DNA of 64,000 nucleotides from JBEKTY01 sp049515555 (GTDB lineage Bacteria; Planctomycetota; Planctomycetia; Pirellulales; Thermoguttaceae): assembly GCA_049515555.1 (NCBI GenBank), contig JBEKTY010000060.1, forward strand, positions 14,152-78,151, read 5' to 3'. Below the pieces are notes generated by a model. It made no database searches. It saw only the letters and a list, made by a program, of their open reading frames with translations, and had not been told where the DNA came from. Below, piece after piece: positions 8,665 to 16,859 of this stretch. The translations under genes were made by a program, and so were the position numbers. The stretch's first letter is position 1. Each line of letters begins with the position of its first letter.

Positions 8665-10544
8665 TTGCGAAGCGCCTTCCATTGCTCGGCGTCGAAGGGG
8701 CCGGGGCCCGCGGCCGGCGCTGATTTTCCCAAGCGAGCCACGGGCACGCAGATCCCGGCGGCGTTTGCGCACGCATAGCGGAGCCGGCCGTCGGCGGCGC
8801 TGAACGCGGCTTCCATCGGCGCCGCCGCCGACCGCCGGTCCTGGCCGCAGTTGGCCTGCCACGTGCCCAGACGCGGCTTGGGATTCGGCGCAGGGTCTTG
8901 AACGTCGAACAGTCCGTCCTTCTCGCCAGCGTCGAACAGGTTGCCGTCGCACAGGTTGCTTTCCATGCGGCCGAGGTAGATCCGCCGGGGACAGGCGAAG
9001 AAAACGTTGTTGAGCACCTGGTTCCCGCGGCAGTCGCCCATGCGCCCGTCCGCGATCATCCGGCCCGCCTGGAGGTTGTTCACGCAGGCTGCGAAGCCGC
9101 GGACGTTGCCGAAGAAATTGTGGGCCACGACGGTGTCGTTCGAGCTGTCGGCGCAGATCGCCGAGCCATCTTTGGGGTCCGCGGAGTCTGTGCCGGCGCT
9201 GGGCCGGATGTTCCAGAAGACATTATGGTCCAGGACGTTGGGCGCGTGGCTGACTTCGACGAACAACGCCCCGTTGCACGAAGTGATGTCGTGAAACAGG
9301 TTGCCCGTCACGCGGCAGTTCACATTCAAGTAGTCGAGCCAGACTCCCGCGGCGCGATGCAGGTCGCGGAACGTGTTGCGACGGATGAGCACGCTGTGGG
9401 CGGTGTGGAACTTCAGTCCGGCGACCTCCCACATCCGCTCGATGTCCAGGCCGCCGATGCGCTGGACGAGGTTGTCCTCGACGAGCGTCTGGTCGACGCA
9501 GGTGCAGCCGGCAATGCCGCAGACGCCGCAGTCGCTCACCCGGTTGCCGCGGAGGATGTGGCGGCCGCACTCCGCCGGCTTGGCCGCCTTCCAGTCCTGG
9601 TTGCCCACGTCGACGCCGCAGGCATTGGCCCAGCGGACCTCGTTCTTCTCCAGGATCCAATGGTGGCCGCGGTTGGTGCTGACCATTCCGCGCTGCGGCA
9701 CCGGGACCCCGTCGGCCGCGCACTGGAAGCGAAAACCGCGGACGCGGATGTAGCCCAGGCCCCGCTCGCGGGGGGCGAACGCCTGTTCCCGCACGCTGAT
9801 CTCCAGCCCGGCCCGCCGCGGATCGGCATCTCCGGGAAGCCGGAAGTGGATGCGCAGGCCGGGCTCCTCGACCCAAAAAGCGCCGTCCCGGCGGGCAAGC
9901 TCGGCGTAGCGAAAGACCTGCTCGAGCGGCTTGCCGTCGACGAAGACCCGGCCGCGCCGCAGCAGGTACTTGGCAGCGTCGTCCAGGTTGCGGTAAATGA
10001 CGAACTCTTCGTGGATGTTCCTGGCCGAGAAGGGGTTGTAGCCCGCGAACGTCTCCGCCGGGAGATCGGCCATCCAGGCGGTCTTCAGCGGCGGTTCCCA
10101 GCCGGAACTCGGCTGGCAGCGAGGCTGCCAGGGGTCGGCCCCCGTGACGACCACTCGCTCGCCGTCGGCGGCCTCGTAGGCGATCATGCCCTGGGGCCCC
10201 TTGCCGCCGCGTCGCGGGCTGACGCACTCCCGGTAGACGCCCGCGTGGACGACGACTTTCTCGCCGGGCTGCAGGATCTCCGCCGCGCGGCCGATCGTTT
10301 TCAGGGGTTTCTCCCGCGTGCCGGGGTTCGCGTCGGAAGATTGCGGATCCTGGCAGGCAACGTGGTAGGTCGTCCGGTAGTCCGTGCGGTCGTCCCAGAA
10401 CGGAAACGCCGTCCCGTCCGGGAGAAGCACCTTCTCCTCGGCCGCCAGCGGCCCGGATGCTGCAAAGGCGGCGCAAACCGCTAGCGCTACGGCCGACAAC
10501 CGCCTCCTCGTTCCGGCACCCGTCCTCTGCTGCGGTGTCTGCAT
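8640..10544 (-). CDS. Secreted right-handed parallel beta-helix protein (polysaccharide-lyase-like), frameshifted near its end
   Basis: 634 residues as read. The start at 10544 is chosen because GGAG lies 7 bp upstream and the protein then opens with a signal peptide (MQTPQQRTGAGTRRRLSAVA ... AASGPLAAEE). Residues ~60-110 carry the DANPGTREKPLKTIGRAAEI segment typical of exported parallel beta-helix proteins. The middle has many short helix turns with N/G-rich ends (HILRGNRVSDCGVCGIAG, VLIRRNTFRDLHRAAGVWLD, NQVLNNVFFACP). Such folds occur in pectate-lyase-like and mannuronan-epimerase-like enzymes; no catalytic set is assigned here. The tail is lost through a one-base frameshift (see 8434-8664). 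Substrate unknown; probably a periplasmic or extracellular glycan. Confidence 0.85.
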   Translation of the reverse strand: MQTPQQRTGAGTRRRLSAVALAVCAAFAASGPLAAEEKVLLPDGTAFPFWDDRTDYRTTYHVACQDPQSSDANPGTREKPLKTIGRAAEILQPGEKVVVHAGVYRECVSPRRGGKGPQGMIAYEAADGERVVVTGADPWQPRCQPSSGWEPPLKTAWMADLPAETFAGYNPFSARNIHEEFVIYRNLDDAAKYLLRRGRVFVDGKPLEQVFRYAELARRDGAFWVEEPGLRIHFRLPGDADPRRAGLEISVREQAFAPRERGLGYIRVRGFRFQCAADGVPVPQRGMVSTNRGHHWILEKNEVRWANACGVDVGNQDWKAAKPAECGRHILRGNRVSDCGVCGIAGCTCVDQTLVEDNLVQRIGGLDIERMWEVAGLKFHTAHSVLIRRNTFRDLHRAAGVWLDYLNVNCRVTGNLFHDITSCNGALFVEVSHAPNVLDHNVFWNIRPSAGTDSADPKDGSAICADSSNDTVVAHNFFGNVRGFAACVNNLQAGRMIADGRMGDCRGNQVLNNVFFACPRRIYLGRMESNLCDGNLFDAGEKDGLFDVQDPAPNPKPRLGTWQANCGQDRRSAAAPMEAAFSAADGRLRYACANAAGICVPVARLGKSAPAAGPGPFDAEQWKALRKGKSILSP

Positions 10545-10652
10545 GTTACTGCTCCTGCCGTAGTTCCTCGTTAACTTCTCCGGTACCCCCGTGTGCCTGC
10601 GATCAACCCAGGAACGCAGCGAGGTCGCCGATCGCATTGCCGTGATTGCGGA

Positions 10653-11600
10653 CTAGCGCTGCTGGGCCAAACGCCCGAACACTTCCCGGACGTAGCCAGC
10701 GCTGCGCTGATGCACGGCGGCGGTGCCCATCGTCTGTGGCGTTGTTCCCTCGGGACCTTGCTCGAGCACGACGAGCGGCCGGACGCCGGCCTCCACGAGC
10801 CTCTCGACCAGCTCGCGATAGTCGATGTCTCCGTCGCCGAAGGTCTCGCTCCAGACATTGCCCGTAGACTGCCGTAAGTGCAGTTCCGCAATGCGCGGCC
10901 CGTAGAGCTTGACGACGTCGAACAATGCCACCTGAGAATGGCCGGCGCCGCGGTAGACCCAGTGGGCGTCCAGACACAGGCTCAGCGCGCGGGGGTCGGT
11001 CCCCAGCATCATGTGATGGAATTCCCGAGCGGCGTACTGGAGCTCGACGTCGTGGTTGTGGTACGCCAGGGTGATGCCGACGGCTGCCAGCTCGTGCCCC
11101 AGCGTGCCGAGGGCGGCGGCCTGGGTCTTCAGTTGCTGGTCGCTCTTCCCCTGACGATTCGGAAGCGGACTGGGATTGGTCACGATGATCCGCGTGCCCG
11201 CCTCCTTGGCGCTCTTGGCCAGCGCGACGACCCGCTCCACTTCCTTGCCGACTTTCGCGGGGTCGACCAAATCGCTGCCGGTATAGATCGACCGCAATTC
11301 CAGGCCGTGCTTCTTAAGTTGGGCGGCCAGAGGGGCTACTTGACCGGCCGAACCGAGGCCGGGCTCCAGGCCGTTGATCCCGCTGGCAGCCAGCTCGGCA
11401 AGCTCCTCATCGAACGAGAGTTTGGCCTTCTGCTTGTCGCGCCCGCGGACGGCGCCGACCGACCACTGGTTGATCGCCACGTGGAGCCCGGGGGCCGGCT
11501 CCGCTGTGTACCCGACAGTTGCCCCGCCACACATCAGCGCCGCCGCGGCGAGCCCGGCGTCGGCCAAGAATCGCCGGCGGTCTTGTGCCGTTTTCTCCAT
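10653..11600 (-). CDS. Exported sugar phosphate isomerase/epimerase-like protein (xylose-isomerase-type TIM barrel)
   Basis: 315 residues from the ATG at 11600. The leader MEKTAQDRRRFLADAGLAAA resembles a twin-arginine signal. The body fits the AP-endonuclease-2/xylose isomerase-like barrel: SGINGLEPGLGSAGQVAPLA, GITLAYHNHDVELQYAA (metal-binding HNHD with the following Glu), LCLDAHWVYRGAGH, IAELHLRQS and VVLEQGPEG. Members of this large family isomerise or epimerise sugars and cyclitols; Tat-exported versions are common beside Gfo/Idh/MocA proteins in Planctomycetota. It is divergent from the propeller gene at 11805. The exact reaction is not determinable. Confidence 0.85.
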   Translation of the reverse strand: MEKTAQDRRRFLADAGLAAAALMCGGATVGYTAEPAPGLHVAINQWSVGAVRGRDKQKAKLSFDEELAELAASGINGLEPGLGSAGQVAPLAAQLKKHGLELRSIYTGSDLVDPAKVGKEVERVVALAKSAKEAGTRIIVTNPSPLPNRQGKSDQQLKTQAAALGTLGHELAAVGITLAYHNHDVELQYAAREFHHMMLGTDPRALSLCLDAHWVYRGAGHSQVALFDVVKLYGPRIAELHLRQSTGNVWSETFGDGDIDYRELVERLVEAGVRPLVVLEQGPEGTTPQTMGTAAVHQRSAGYVREVFGRLAQQR

Positions 11601-11804
11601 GAAATGTTCCTCCCACAATGAATCTTGAACGGTGTGATGGTTCTCGTCAGCATTTCGCTCCGAGTTGATCGAATGGCGCGTATCATCATAGCAGGTGGTG
11701 ATTCCGAAAGCAAAAGGAAAGTGTATACTGTGAGCGGCCAGGAATGGTACGACCGCTTTCGTGTTGTCGCGATTCGCATCATTTCACACCGTGCGGAGCA
11801 TGAA
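11601..11804. other. Divergent intergenic region
   Basis: 204 bp between two divergent exported-protein genes. It is AT-richer than its surroundings and must hold promoters for both. A TATACT at 11724-11729 is a possible -10 for the plus-strand gene, but no convincing -35 accompanies it. Confidence 0.3.
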
Positions 11805-13778
11805 ATGATCCACAGTACTCTCTTAGTGTTTACAGCCGCCCTGGCGGCATGGGGTACCGGCGCAGAGCCCGCCGCCGAGGACATCACGGCGGCGGCCTTC
11901 GGCGACATCCACGACACGAGCGACGGCGGCCGGCCCATGGGCAAGGGCGGCGGGTTCGGCGCGCCGCCCTCCGGCGACACATGGTATAGCACCTGGGCCG
12001 GCGACGACACCCTGTACGTCAATGTCGACGACGGGCTGGGCTTCGAGGACCCCGGCGGCAGGCACATCATGCTCCGCAATTGCCTGTGCATGCTCAAGGG
12101 CAACCCCAACGAGTCGACCGACGGCTTCCGCGGGGTCAACCTCAATCCCGGCGCGCGGGGCGCGACCATCCCCAACCACAATTTCGAGGGGCTACGGGGC
12201 TATACCTCGTCGCTCTACGAGCAGGACGGCGTGATCTATCAGATCCGGCACGCCTGGAGCCCGACCCCGGCGCTGTGGCCGCCGCTGGACTCCTCGATCA
12301 TCAAGTCATCCGACGGCGGGCGCAACTGGGTGGACCACCTCGGCCGGCGAAACGCCCCGCTGCCCGGCGGGGCCAAGGTCATGTTCCCGGCCCTGCCCTG
12401 GAGCTGGCTGACCTTCGTGCAGTACGGCAAGGGCGGCGCCGCTCCGGCGGTGGATCGTGCCGGCCAGTACGTATACCTCACGGCCGGCGAGTATCTGGCA
12501 CGGATGCCGCGGGCGAAGCTCGCCGAGCTGAACAAGGCCGACTTCCAGTATTACAAGGGCGCGCCGCTGGACGGCATGCTCGACTCCAGTTGGTCGAGCC
12601 AGCCGGCCGATGGCGGCAAGATCGGTTTCGCCGGGGCGAAGGTGGGCTTCATGAACGTCGTCTACAACTTCGGCCTGAAGCGCTACATCGCTACCGGGGC
12701 CCAAATGTACAAGGCGGCCAAGAGCCCGGAGAATAGCGAAAAGGCACGCTTCGAGATCTACAGCGCCGCACACCCCTGGGGGCCCTGGAAGCAGGCCATG
12801 AGTTACGGCCTGTGGGGCCGCGCGGGCTGGAACATGCTGATGGCCAACAAGTTCACCTCCGGCGACGGCCGGAAGATGTGGTACAACTTCAGCGGCGAGT
12901 ACAAGGGCGACCTGTGGTACTATGGCTTCCTGTACATGCCGCTGTACCTGTCCAGCGGCGCGGTCGACGTCTACGAGGCCGAGGCCGCCGGACTGACCGG
13001 CCCGCGGAGCGCCTCGGGCTATCCGGGCTGCTCGGGGACCGGTTACATCGAGAACTTCGCAAAGCCCGGCGACCGGGCGGTCTTCGCTCTCGACAACGTC
13101 CACGGCGCCGGCTGGCACATCGTGCGCATCAGATACACGTCGCCCAAGGTCAACGGCAACGTGATGAGCATCTACGTCAACGGCCGGAAGGCGCGGCGCG
13201 TGAAGTTCTCGGAGAACGGCAGCGACTGCTCGCCGGGGCTCAACTGGACGGACCGCAGCGACATCTACTTCTTGAACAGTGGCTCCAATACCTTCGAGAT
13301 CCGCCAAGACCAGGGCGACTGCGGCGCCGGACTGATGATCGACTACCTGGCCGTCTCGCGCGAGCCGACCTGCGACGAGGGCCTCAACATTGCCCCTGAG
13401 GCGACCGCCACTGCCTCGTCGGGCCAGCCCGCCGGGGCCACGAGCGGCTGCGCGCTGGACGAGGCCAGACAGTGGTCGGCGACGGGCGCTAAGGACGAGT
13501 GGATCAGGCTCGACTGGACGGCGCCGAAGACCATCGGCCAAGTCCGGCTTTACGACAAGCTCAACCTGCGGGACCAGGTGCTCTGGGCCACGCTTCGTTT
13601 TAGCGACGGCAGCACCCTGCCCGTGGGCCGGCTGCAGAACGACGGCCAGGCCGGGACGGTGATCGCCTTCCCGCCCAAAATGGTGACTTGGATGAAGCTG
13701 ACTATCGACAAGGTCAGCCCTGGAACCGTCAGTGCCGGGCTCGGCCAGTTCGAGGTCTACGCGGCGCGCGGGCGGTGA
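11805..13778 (+). CDS. Secreted glycan-active propeller-like protein with CBM and F5/8-type C-terminal domain
   Basis: 657 residues. The start at 11805 has GGAG 7 bp upstream and yields a signal peptide (MIHSTLLVFTAALAAWGTGA). The N-terminal ~380 residues show beta-propeller-like motifs (SSIIKSSDGGRNWVDHLGRR resembles an Asp-box; YIATGAQMYKA; WGPWKQAMSYGLWG), close in style to DUF4185 or GH43/sialidase-like proteins. Residues ~385-520 look like a CBM6/35 jelly roll (VDVYEAEAAGLTGPRSASGY ... GYIENFAKPGDRAVF). The last ~120 residues resemble a discoidin/F5-8C domain (NIAPEATATASSGQPAGATS ... WIRLDWTAPKTIGQVRLYD). It probably binds or cleaves an extracellular polysaccharide. It is related in layout to the protein at 45202-47256. 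Confidence 0.8.
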   Translation: MIHSTLLVFTAALAAWGTGAEPAAEDITAAAFGDIHDTSDGGRPMGKGGGFGAPPSGDTWYSTWAGDDTLYVNVDDGLGFEDPGGRHIMLRNCLCMLKGNPNESTDGFRGVNLNPGARGATIPNHNFEGLRGYTSSLYEQDGVIYQIRHAWSPTPALWPPLDSSIIKSSDGGRNWVDHLGRRNAPLPGGAKVMFPALPWSWLTFVQYGKGGAAPAVDRAGQYVYLTAGEYLARMPRAKLAELNKADFQYYKGAPLDGMLDSSWSSQPADGGKIGFAGAKVGFMNVVYNFGLKRYIATGAQMYKAAKSPENSEKARFEIYSAAHPWGPWKQAMSYGLWGRAGWNMLMANKFTSGDGRKMWYNFSGEYKGDLWYYGFLYMPLYLSSGAVDVYEAEAAGLTGPRSASGYPGCSGTGYIENFAKPGDRAVFALDNVHGAGWHIVRIRYTSPKVNGNVMSIYVNGRKARRVKFSENGSDCSPGLNWTDRSDIYFLNSGSNTFEIRQDQGDCGAGLMIDYLAVSREPTCDEGLNIAPEATATASSGQPAGATSGCALDEARQWSATGAKDEWIRLDWTAPKTIGQVRLYDKLNLRDQVLWATLRFSDGSTLPVGRLQNDGQAGTVIAFPPKMVTWMKLTIDKVSPGTVSAGLGQFEVYAARGR

Positions 13779-13821
13779 GGGGCGAAGGGCTGCGTGGGCT
13801 GTAACCGTTGAGGCATGGAAG

Positions 13822-13897
13822 GTAGCAGGCACACTCCGTGTGCCGTCCGTCATGCTTTGTCCGCCTCAACGGACGGCACACGGAGTGTGCCTGCTAC
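13822..13897. repeat. Family A nested palindrome
   Basis: Left arm GTAGCAGGCACACTCCGTGT... and its reverse complement ending in ...GTGTGCCTGCTAC, separated by ~20 bp. Each arm is itself a hairpin: GGCACAC-TCC-GTGTGCC on the left and GGCACAC-GGA-GTGTGCC on the right. It lies between convergent genes. Other copies are at 15576, 16751, 18549, 35542 and 45092, almost all 76-77 bp. Confidence 0.95.
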
Positions 13898-14016
13898 TTT
13901 GGGGCGGCCCGTGAACGGTTGCCTTCTCAAAGGCGTTGTCCGCCTCAGCGGACGGCACACGGAGTGTGCCTGCTACTTTGGGGCGGCCCGTGAACGGTTG
14001 CCTTCTCAAAGGCGTT
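13859..14016. repeat. 79-bp tandem duplication of a family A right arm plus flank
   Basis: Two copies (13859-13937 and 13938-14016) differing by about one base. Each contains the right arm of the family A palindrome followed by the same 40-bp flank (TTTGGGGCGGCCCGTGAACG...). The second copy ends inside the stop codon of the kinase gene at 14016. Confidence 0.9.
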
Positions 14017-15563
14017 CACGGTGTGGCCCCTTTCGGATCGGGGCAGATTCCCCCGCGAGCAAAGGTCTTAAGCGCGGGATAGAGCGACTCGTACTGCGAA
14101 TACAGTTCACGATAGCGGGCCTGCGCCTGCGCATCGGGAACGTAAGTCGTACCCGTCCGGTAGACCCGGCGAAAGGCGTCCTGCTCATCGCGAAATACGC
14201 CGGTGCCAATTCCGGCGAGAAGGGCTGCGCCCAAGGGAACCGCCTCCTCCACGTCGGGGATCTCCACCACGATGCCGGTCACGTCGGCCTTGCCCTGCAT
14301 CCAAAGCCGGTTCTTGGTCGGCCCGCCGATGGCCGCGATCCGGTCACTGTTTGCGCCCAGTCCGCGCTCGAAGGCCCGGATGATTTCCAGGAACTGATAG
14401 TTCAGGCCCTCGATGACCGCCCGGAACAGGTCGCCTCGCCCCGCGATGTTGCGCAGCCCGACAAACGCGCCGCACGAGGCCGGATCCAACACCGGGCAGA
14501 AACTGCCCGACATGTGCGGCAGGAAGAAGACGCCGTTGCTTCCAATCGGCGATTGCGCGGCGAGAGCCACCAGGCGGGCCCACTCCGAGTCGCCCTCCGC
14601 GCCGCCCGCGGCCGGAGGGCCGATCTCCCGCTTGAACCACTCCAGCATGTCCGCGGCCACCGTGGCGCCCATCGCGGTGTAGCGATCCCGCGCCACGTGC
14701 GAGTCTACCAGTACGCCCATTTGCTGCACCTCGGGCGTCAGCACCGGCTGGCGCAGCGCGGAGACCACCATCTCCCACGTCCCGAGCACGTCCAGCAGCA
14801 CGCCCGGCTCGAAGGCCCCCGTCGGCAGGCAGCCGCAGCAGTAGTCGTGCCCGCCCAAGACAACGGGCGTCCCCTTCTTGAGCCCCGTGGCCTCGGCCGC
14901 CGCCGCATGCACCCGGCCGAGCAGCGTGCCGGCCGGCAGCGGATCGCAGAGCAAGGCGCGGTCGATTCCGGCCCGCTGCAGGAAGTCGTCGTTCCAGGAG
15001 CGCGTCCGCTGGTCGAACAGCAGCGTGGTCGAGGCCATGCTGTAATCCGTGGCCGTTTCGCCGCACAGCATGAAGTTGACGAAGTCTTCGATCAGCAGCC
15101 ACTTGCGGGTCTTGTCGAGGATGGCCGGCTCGTGCTCCCGCATCCACAGCAGCCGCAGCGCCGTATTGAAGGTCCAGATCTGGTTGCCGCCCCGCGCGAA
15201 CTGTTCGTCGGCACCGACGTGCTCGAGCCACCAGGCCTGCTGCGGCGCCGTCCGCGGGCAGTGCCAACTGATGAAGGGGTAGAGCCAGTTGCCGGCCTTG
15301 TCGATCGGCAGGCCGTCCATGCCCATGCCGGTCACGGCCACACCCAGAATCTCGCCGGCGACGGCGGCCGCCACGGCGCGAACCGACCGGGCGATGCCCG
15401 ACCAGATCTGCTCGGGCTGCCACACGGCCCACTCCGCGTGCGCCGGATCGGGATGGCAGCACTCGGTCGGCGTCTCCGACTTCGCGGCCAGTCGGCCGTC
15501 GGTATCGAACAGCACCGCCTTCAGATTGGTCGAACCGACGTCGATGCCCAGTAGATAACCCAT
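14016..15563 (-). CDS. FGGY-family carbohydrate kinase
   Basis: 515 residues from the ATG at 15563, which has a GGAGG 4 bp upstream; a longer frame to 15617 only reads through a palindrome. The N-terminal ATP-binding fold opens LLGIDVGSTNLKAVLFDTDG, and the FGGY core continues with GVAVTGMGMDGLPID, GTPVVLGGHDYCCGCL and the C-terminal adenosine motif IAAIGGPTKNRLWMQGKADV. The family phosphorylates sugars and polyols with ATP. The pattern HPDPAHAEWAVWQPEQIW is nearer fuculokinase/LsrK/xylulokinase-type members than glycerol kinase. Its neighbours, a UroD-like and a GlpD-like gene on the same strand, suggest polyol phosphorylation followed by oxidation, as in EryA/EryB erythritol use. The substrate is inference. 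Confidence 0.88.
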   Translation of the reverse strand: MGYLLGIDVGSTNLKAVLFDTDGRLAAKSETPTECCHPDPAHAEWAVWQPEQIWSGIARSVRAVAAAVAGEILGVAVTGMGMDGLPIDKAGNWLYPFISWHCPRTAPQQAWWLEHVGADEQFARGGNQIWTFNTALRLLWMREHEPAILDKTRKWLLIEDFVNFMLCGETATDYSMASTTLLFDQRTRSWNDDFLQRAGIDRALLCDPLPAGTLLGRVHAAAAEATGLKKGTPVVLGGHDYCCGCLPTGAFEPGVLLDVLGTWEMVVSALRQPVLTPEVQQMGVLVDSHVARDRYTAMGATVAADMLEWFKREIGPPAAGGAEGDSEWARLVALAAQSPIGSNGVFFLPHMSGSFCPVLDPASCGAFVGLRNIAGRGDLFRAVIEGLNYQFLEIIRAFERGLGANSDRIAAIGGPTKNRLWMQGKADVTGIVVEIPDVEEAVPLGAALLAGIGTGVFRDEQDAFRRVYRTGTTYVPDAQAQARYRELYSQYESLYPALKTFARGGICPDPKGATP

Positions 15564-15575
15564 ACGACCTCCGAA

Positions 15576-15636
15576 TGTATCCGGCACACTCCGTGTGCCG
15601 CATTTTACCAACGGCACACGGAGTGTGCCGGATACA
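15576..15636. repeat. Family A palindrome, short variant
   Basis: 61 bp: TGTATCCGGCACACTCCGTG... and its perfect reverse complement around an 11-base loop. It keeps the family A hairpin core but has an outer stem TGTATC/GATACA instead of GTAGCA/TGCTAC. It fills the gap between the UroD-like stop (15643) and the kinase start (15563). Confidence 0.93.
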
Positions 15637-15642
15637 AGTGGC

Positions 15643-16713
15643 TCAGGAAAACGCCTCCCCCGCGCCCAAAGCGTCGAAATCGAGCTTGATGGGATAGCGG
15701 CCGTAGGCCCTGATGGTGCTGAGCATGGCCAGATAGTTCAGCGGCGCAACGGAGGCGTGAATGCTGTTGCTGGAGGAGACGATCAGTCCGCCGCCTTCGG
15801 CCGCCGCCCGGATCACGCCCAGCGTCTCCCGCACCACCTCGCCGGCCGATCCGCCGACAAGCGTCGTGGCGCAGTTCACGTTGCCCTTCAGCGCGACCAG
15901 GTGGCCGTAGCTCCGCTTCATCAGTGCCATGTCCATGCGGCCCAGCGGATCGATGGGGTCCAGACATTCGAATCCCGCATCGACGATCATGTCCACCAGC
16001 GGCATGATGTTGCCGTCGGTGTGTTTGATCGCGGGCAGTCCGTGGTCGTGGAAGCCTTTGACCACGCGTTTCAGCCCCGGATACAGCAGCTCGCGGAAGG
16101 TGTCGGGCGCTATGAAGGGCGCCTGTCCGGAGGAATAATCGTCGCCGGTGAAGACGAAATCCGCACCGTACCGCGCGGCCTCGCCGGCCAATTGGACGTT
16201 CAGATCCACCGACATCTCCACCAGTTTCGCCACCAGCCCCGGCTGTAGGCAGAAGGCCATCATCAACTCTTGGAACCCCATCAGGTTGCGGGGGATCGAC
16301 AACACGTCGTTCAGGTGCACGCCGATGGCGTACTGGCCTTTGTAGCGCGCGACCAGTTTCTTCAGGCTATCGAAGCGATAAGGCGCAAAGGCGTCCGGCG
16401 GCTGGTACTTTTCAAAATCGGCCATTGACCGGATCGCGGCCTGCACCACCGTCGAGTGCTGTTCCTCGCCCTTCTCGACCACGATCCCCCATTCGTTCTT
16501 AAAGCGGTTGGGCGCGATCTGCTCGGCCTTGAAATCCGGGGCGGTCAGCATGGCGTCCAGCCCCATCCGGACCGTGAACTCCTCCGTCGACGCGCCGGGG
16601 CACAGCGCGTGCCTGACTTTCTTGTCGATGATCCACTCGAAATGCGGGATGCGGTCCGGCTCGCCGCGGCGCAGCACCGTCATCACCCGCTCTGCCGAGG
16701 TCATTTCAGCCAT
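15643..16713 (-). CDS. Uroporphyrinogen decarboxylase (UroD)-family protein, probably not haem biosynthetic
   Basis: 356 residues. It starts MAEMTSAERVMTVLRRGEPDRIPHFEW, the opening of UroD-like proteins that include corrinoid:cofactor methyltransferases (MtaA/MtbA type) rather than HemE. Core motifs are present: FVFTGDDYSSGQAPFIAPDT, LKRVVKGFHDHGLPAIKHTD, NIMPLVDMIVDAGFECLDPI and GHLVALKGNVNCATTLVGGS. No signal peptide, so cytoplasmic. AAGGA precedes the ATG. Placement between an FGGY kinase and a GlpD-like dehydrogenase argues against haem synthesis. Members of this subfamily recur in planctomycete sugar clusters with unknown activity; methyl transfer is possible but unproven. Confidence 0.85.
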   Translation of the reverse strand: MAEMTSAERVMTVLRRGEPDRIPHFEWIIDKKVRHALCPGASTEEFTVRMGLDAMLTAPDFKAEQIAPNRFKNEWGIVVEKGEEQHSTVVQAAIRSMADFEKYQPPDAFAPYRFDSLKKLVARYKGQYAIGVHLNDVLSIPRNLMGFQELMMAFCLQPGLVAKLVEMSVDLNVQLAGEAARYGADFVFTGDDYSSGQAPFIAPDTFRELLYPGLKRVVKGFHDHGLPAIKHTDGNIMPLVDMIVDAGFECLDPIDPLGRMDMALMKRSYGHLVALKGNVNCATTLVGGSAGEVVRETLGVIRAAAEGGGLIVSSSNSIHASVAPLNYLAMLSTIRAYGRYPIKLDFDALGAGEAFS

Positions 16714-16750
16714 GTTCGCCGTTCCTTAACCGTTCACGGGCCGCTCCAAA

Positions 16751-16827
16751 GTAGCAGGCACACTCCGTGTGCCGTCCGCCAGACCTTATTCCGCTTCAGC
16801 GGACGGCACACGGAGTGTGCCTGCTAC
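16751..16827. repeat. Family A nested palindrome
   Basis: 77 bp, arms GTAGCAGGCACACTCCGTGT... / ...GTGTGCCTGCTAC with the TCC and GGA inner hairpins. It sits in the gap between two codirectional minus-strand genes, immediately upstream of the UroD-like gene. Confidence 0.95.
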
Positions 16828-16859
16828 CTTTTATGCCGCGAACGATTACGTTGTTGCTT

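Noticed and set aside
8898..10484. Plus-strand 528-codon frame opposite the beta-helix gene
   Set aside because: Low-complexity A/V/G/R composition typical of antisense frames in GC-rich DNA; the minus-strand product has a signal peptide, ribosome-binding site and beta-helix motifs.
12306..13853. Minus-strand frame opposite the propeller gene
   Set aside because: Antisense shadow of 11805-13778 without recognisable motifs.
13815..15554. Plus-strand frame beginning in a family A repeat
   Set aside because: Translates palindromes and then the antisense of the FGGY kinase; the peptide SRHTPCAVR...GRHTECACY is a signature of reading through family A and should not be taken as protein.
15643..16713. 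HemE of haem biosynthesis
   Set aside because: The N-terminus and context match the broader UroD-like/methyltransferase group; no other haem genes are nearby.
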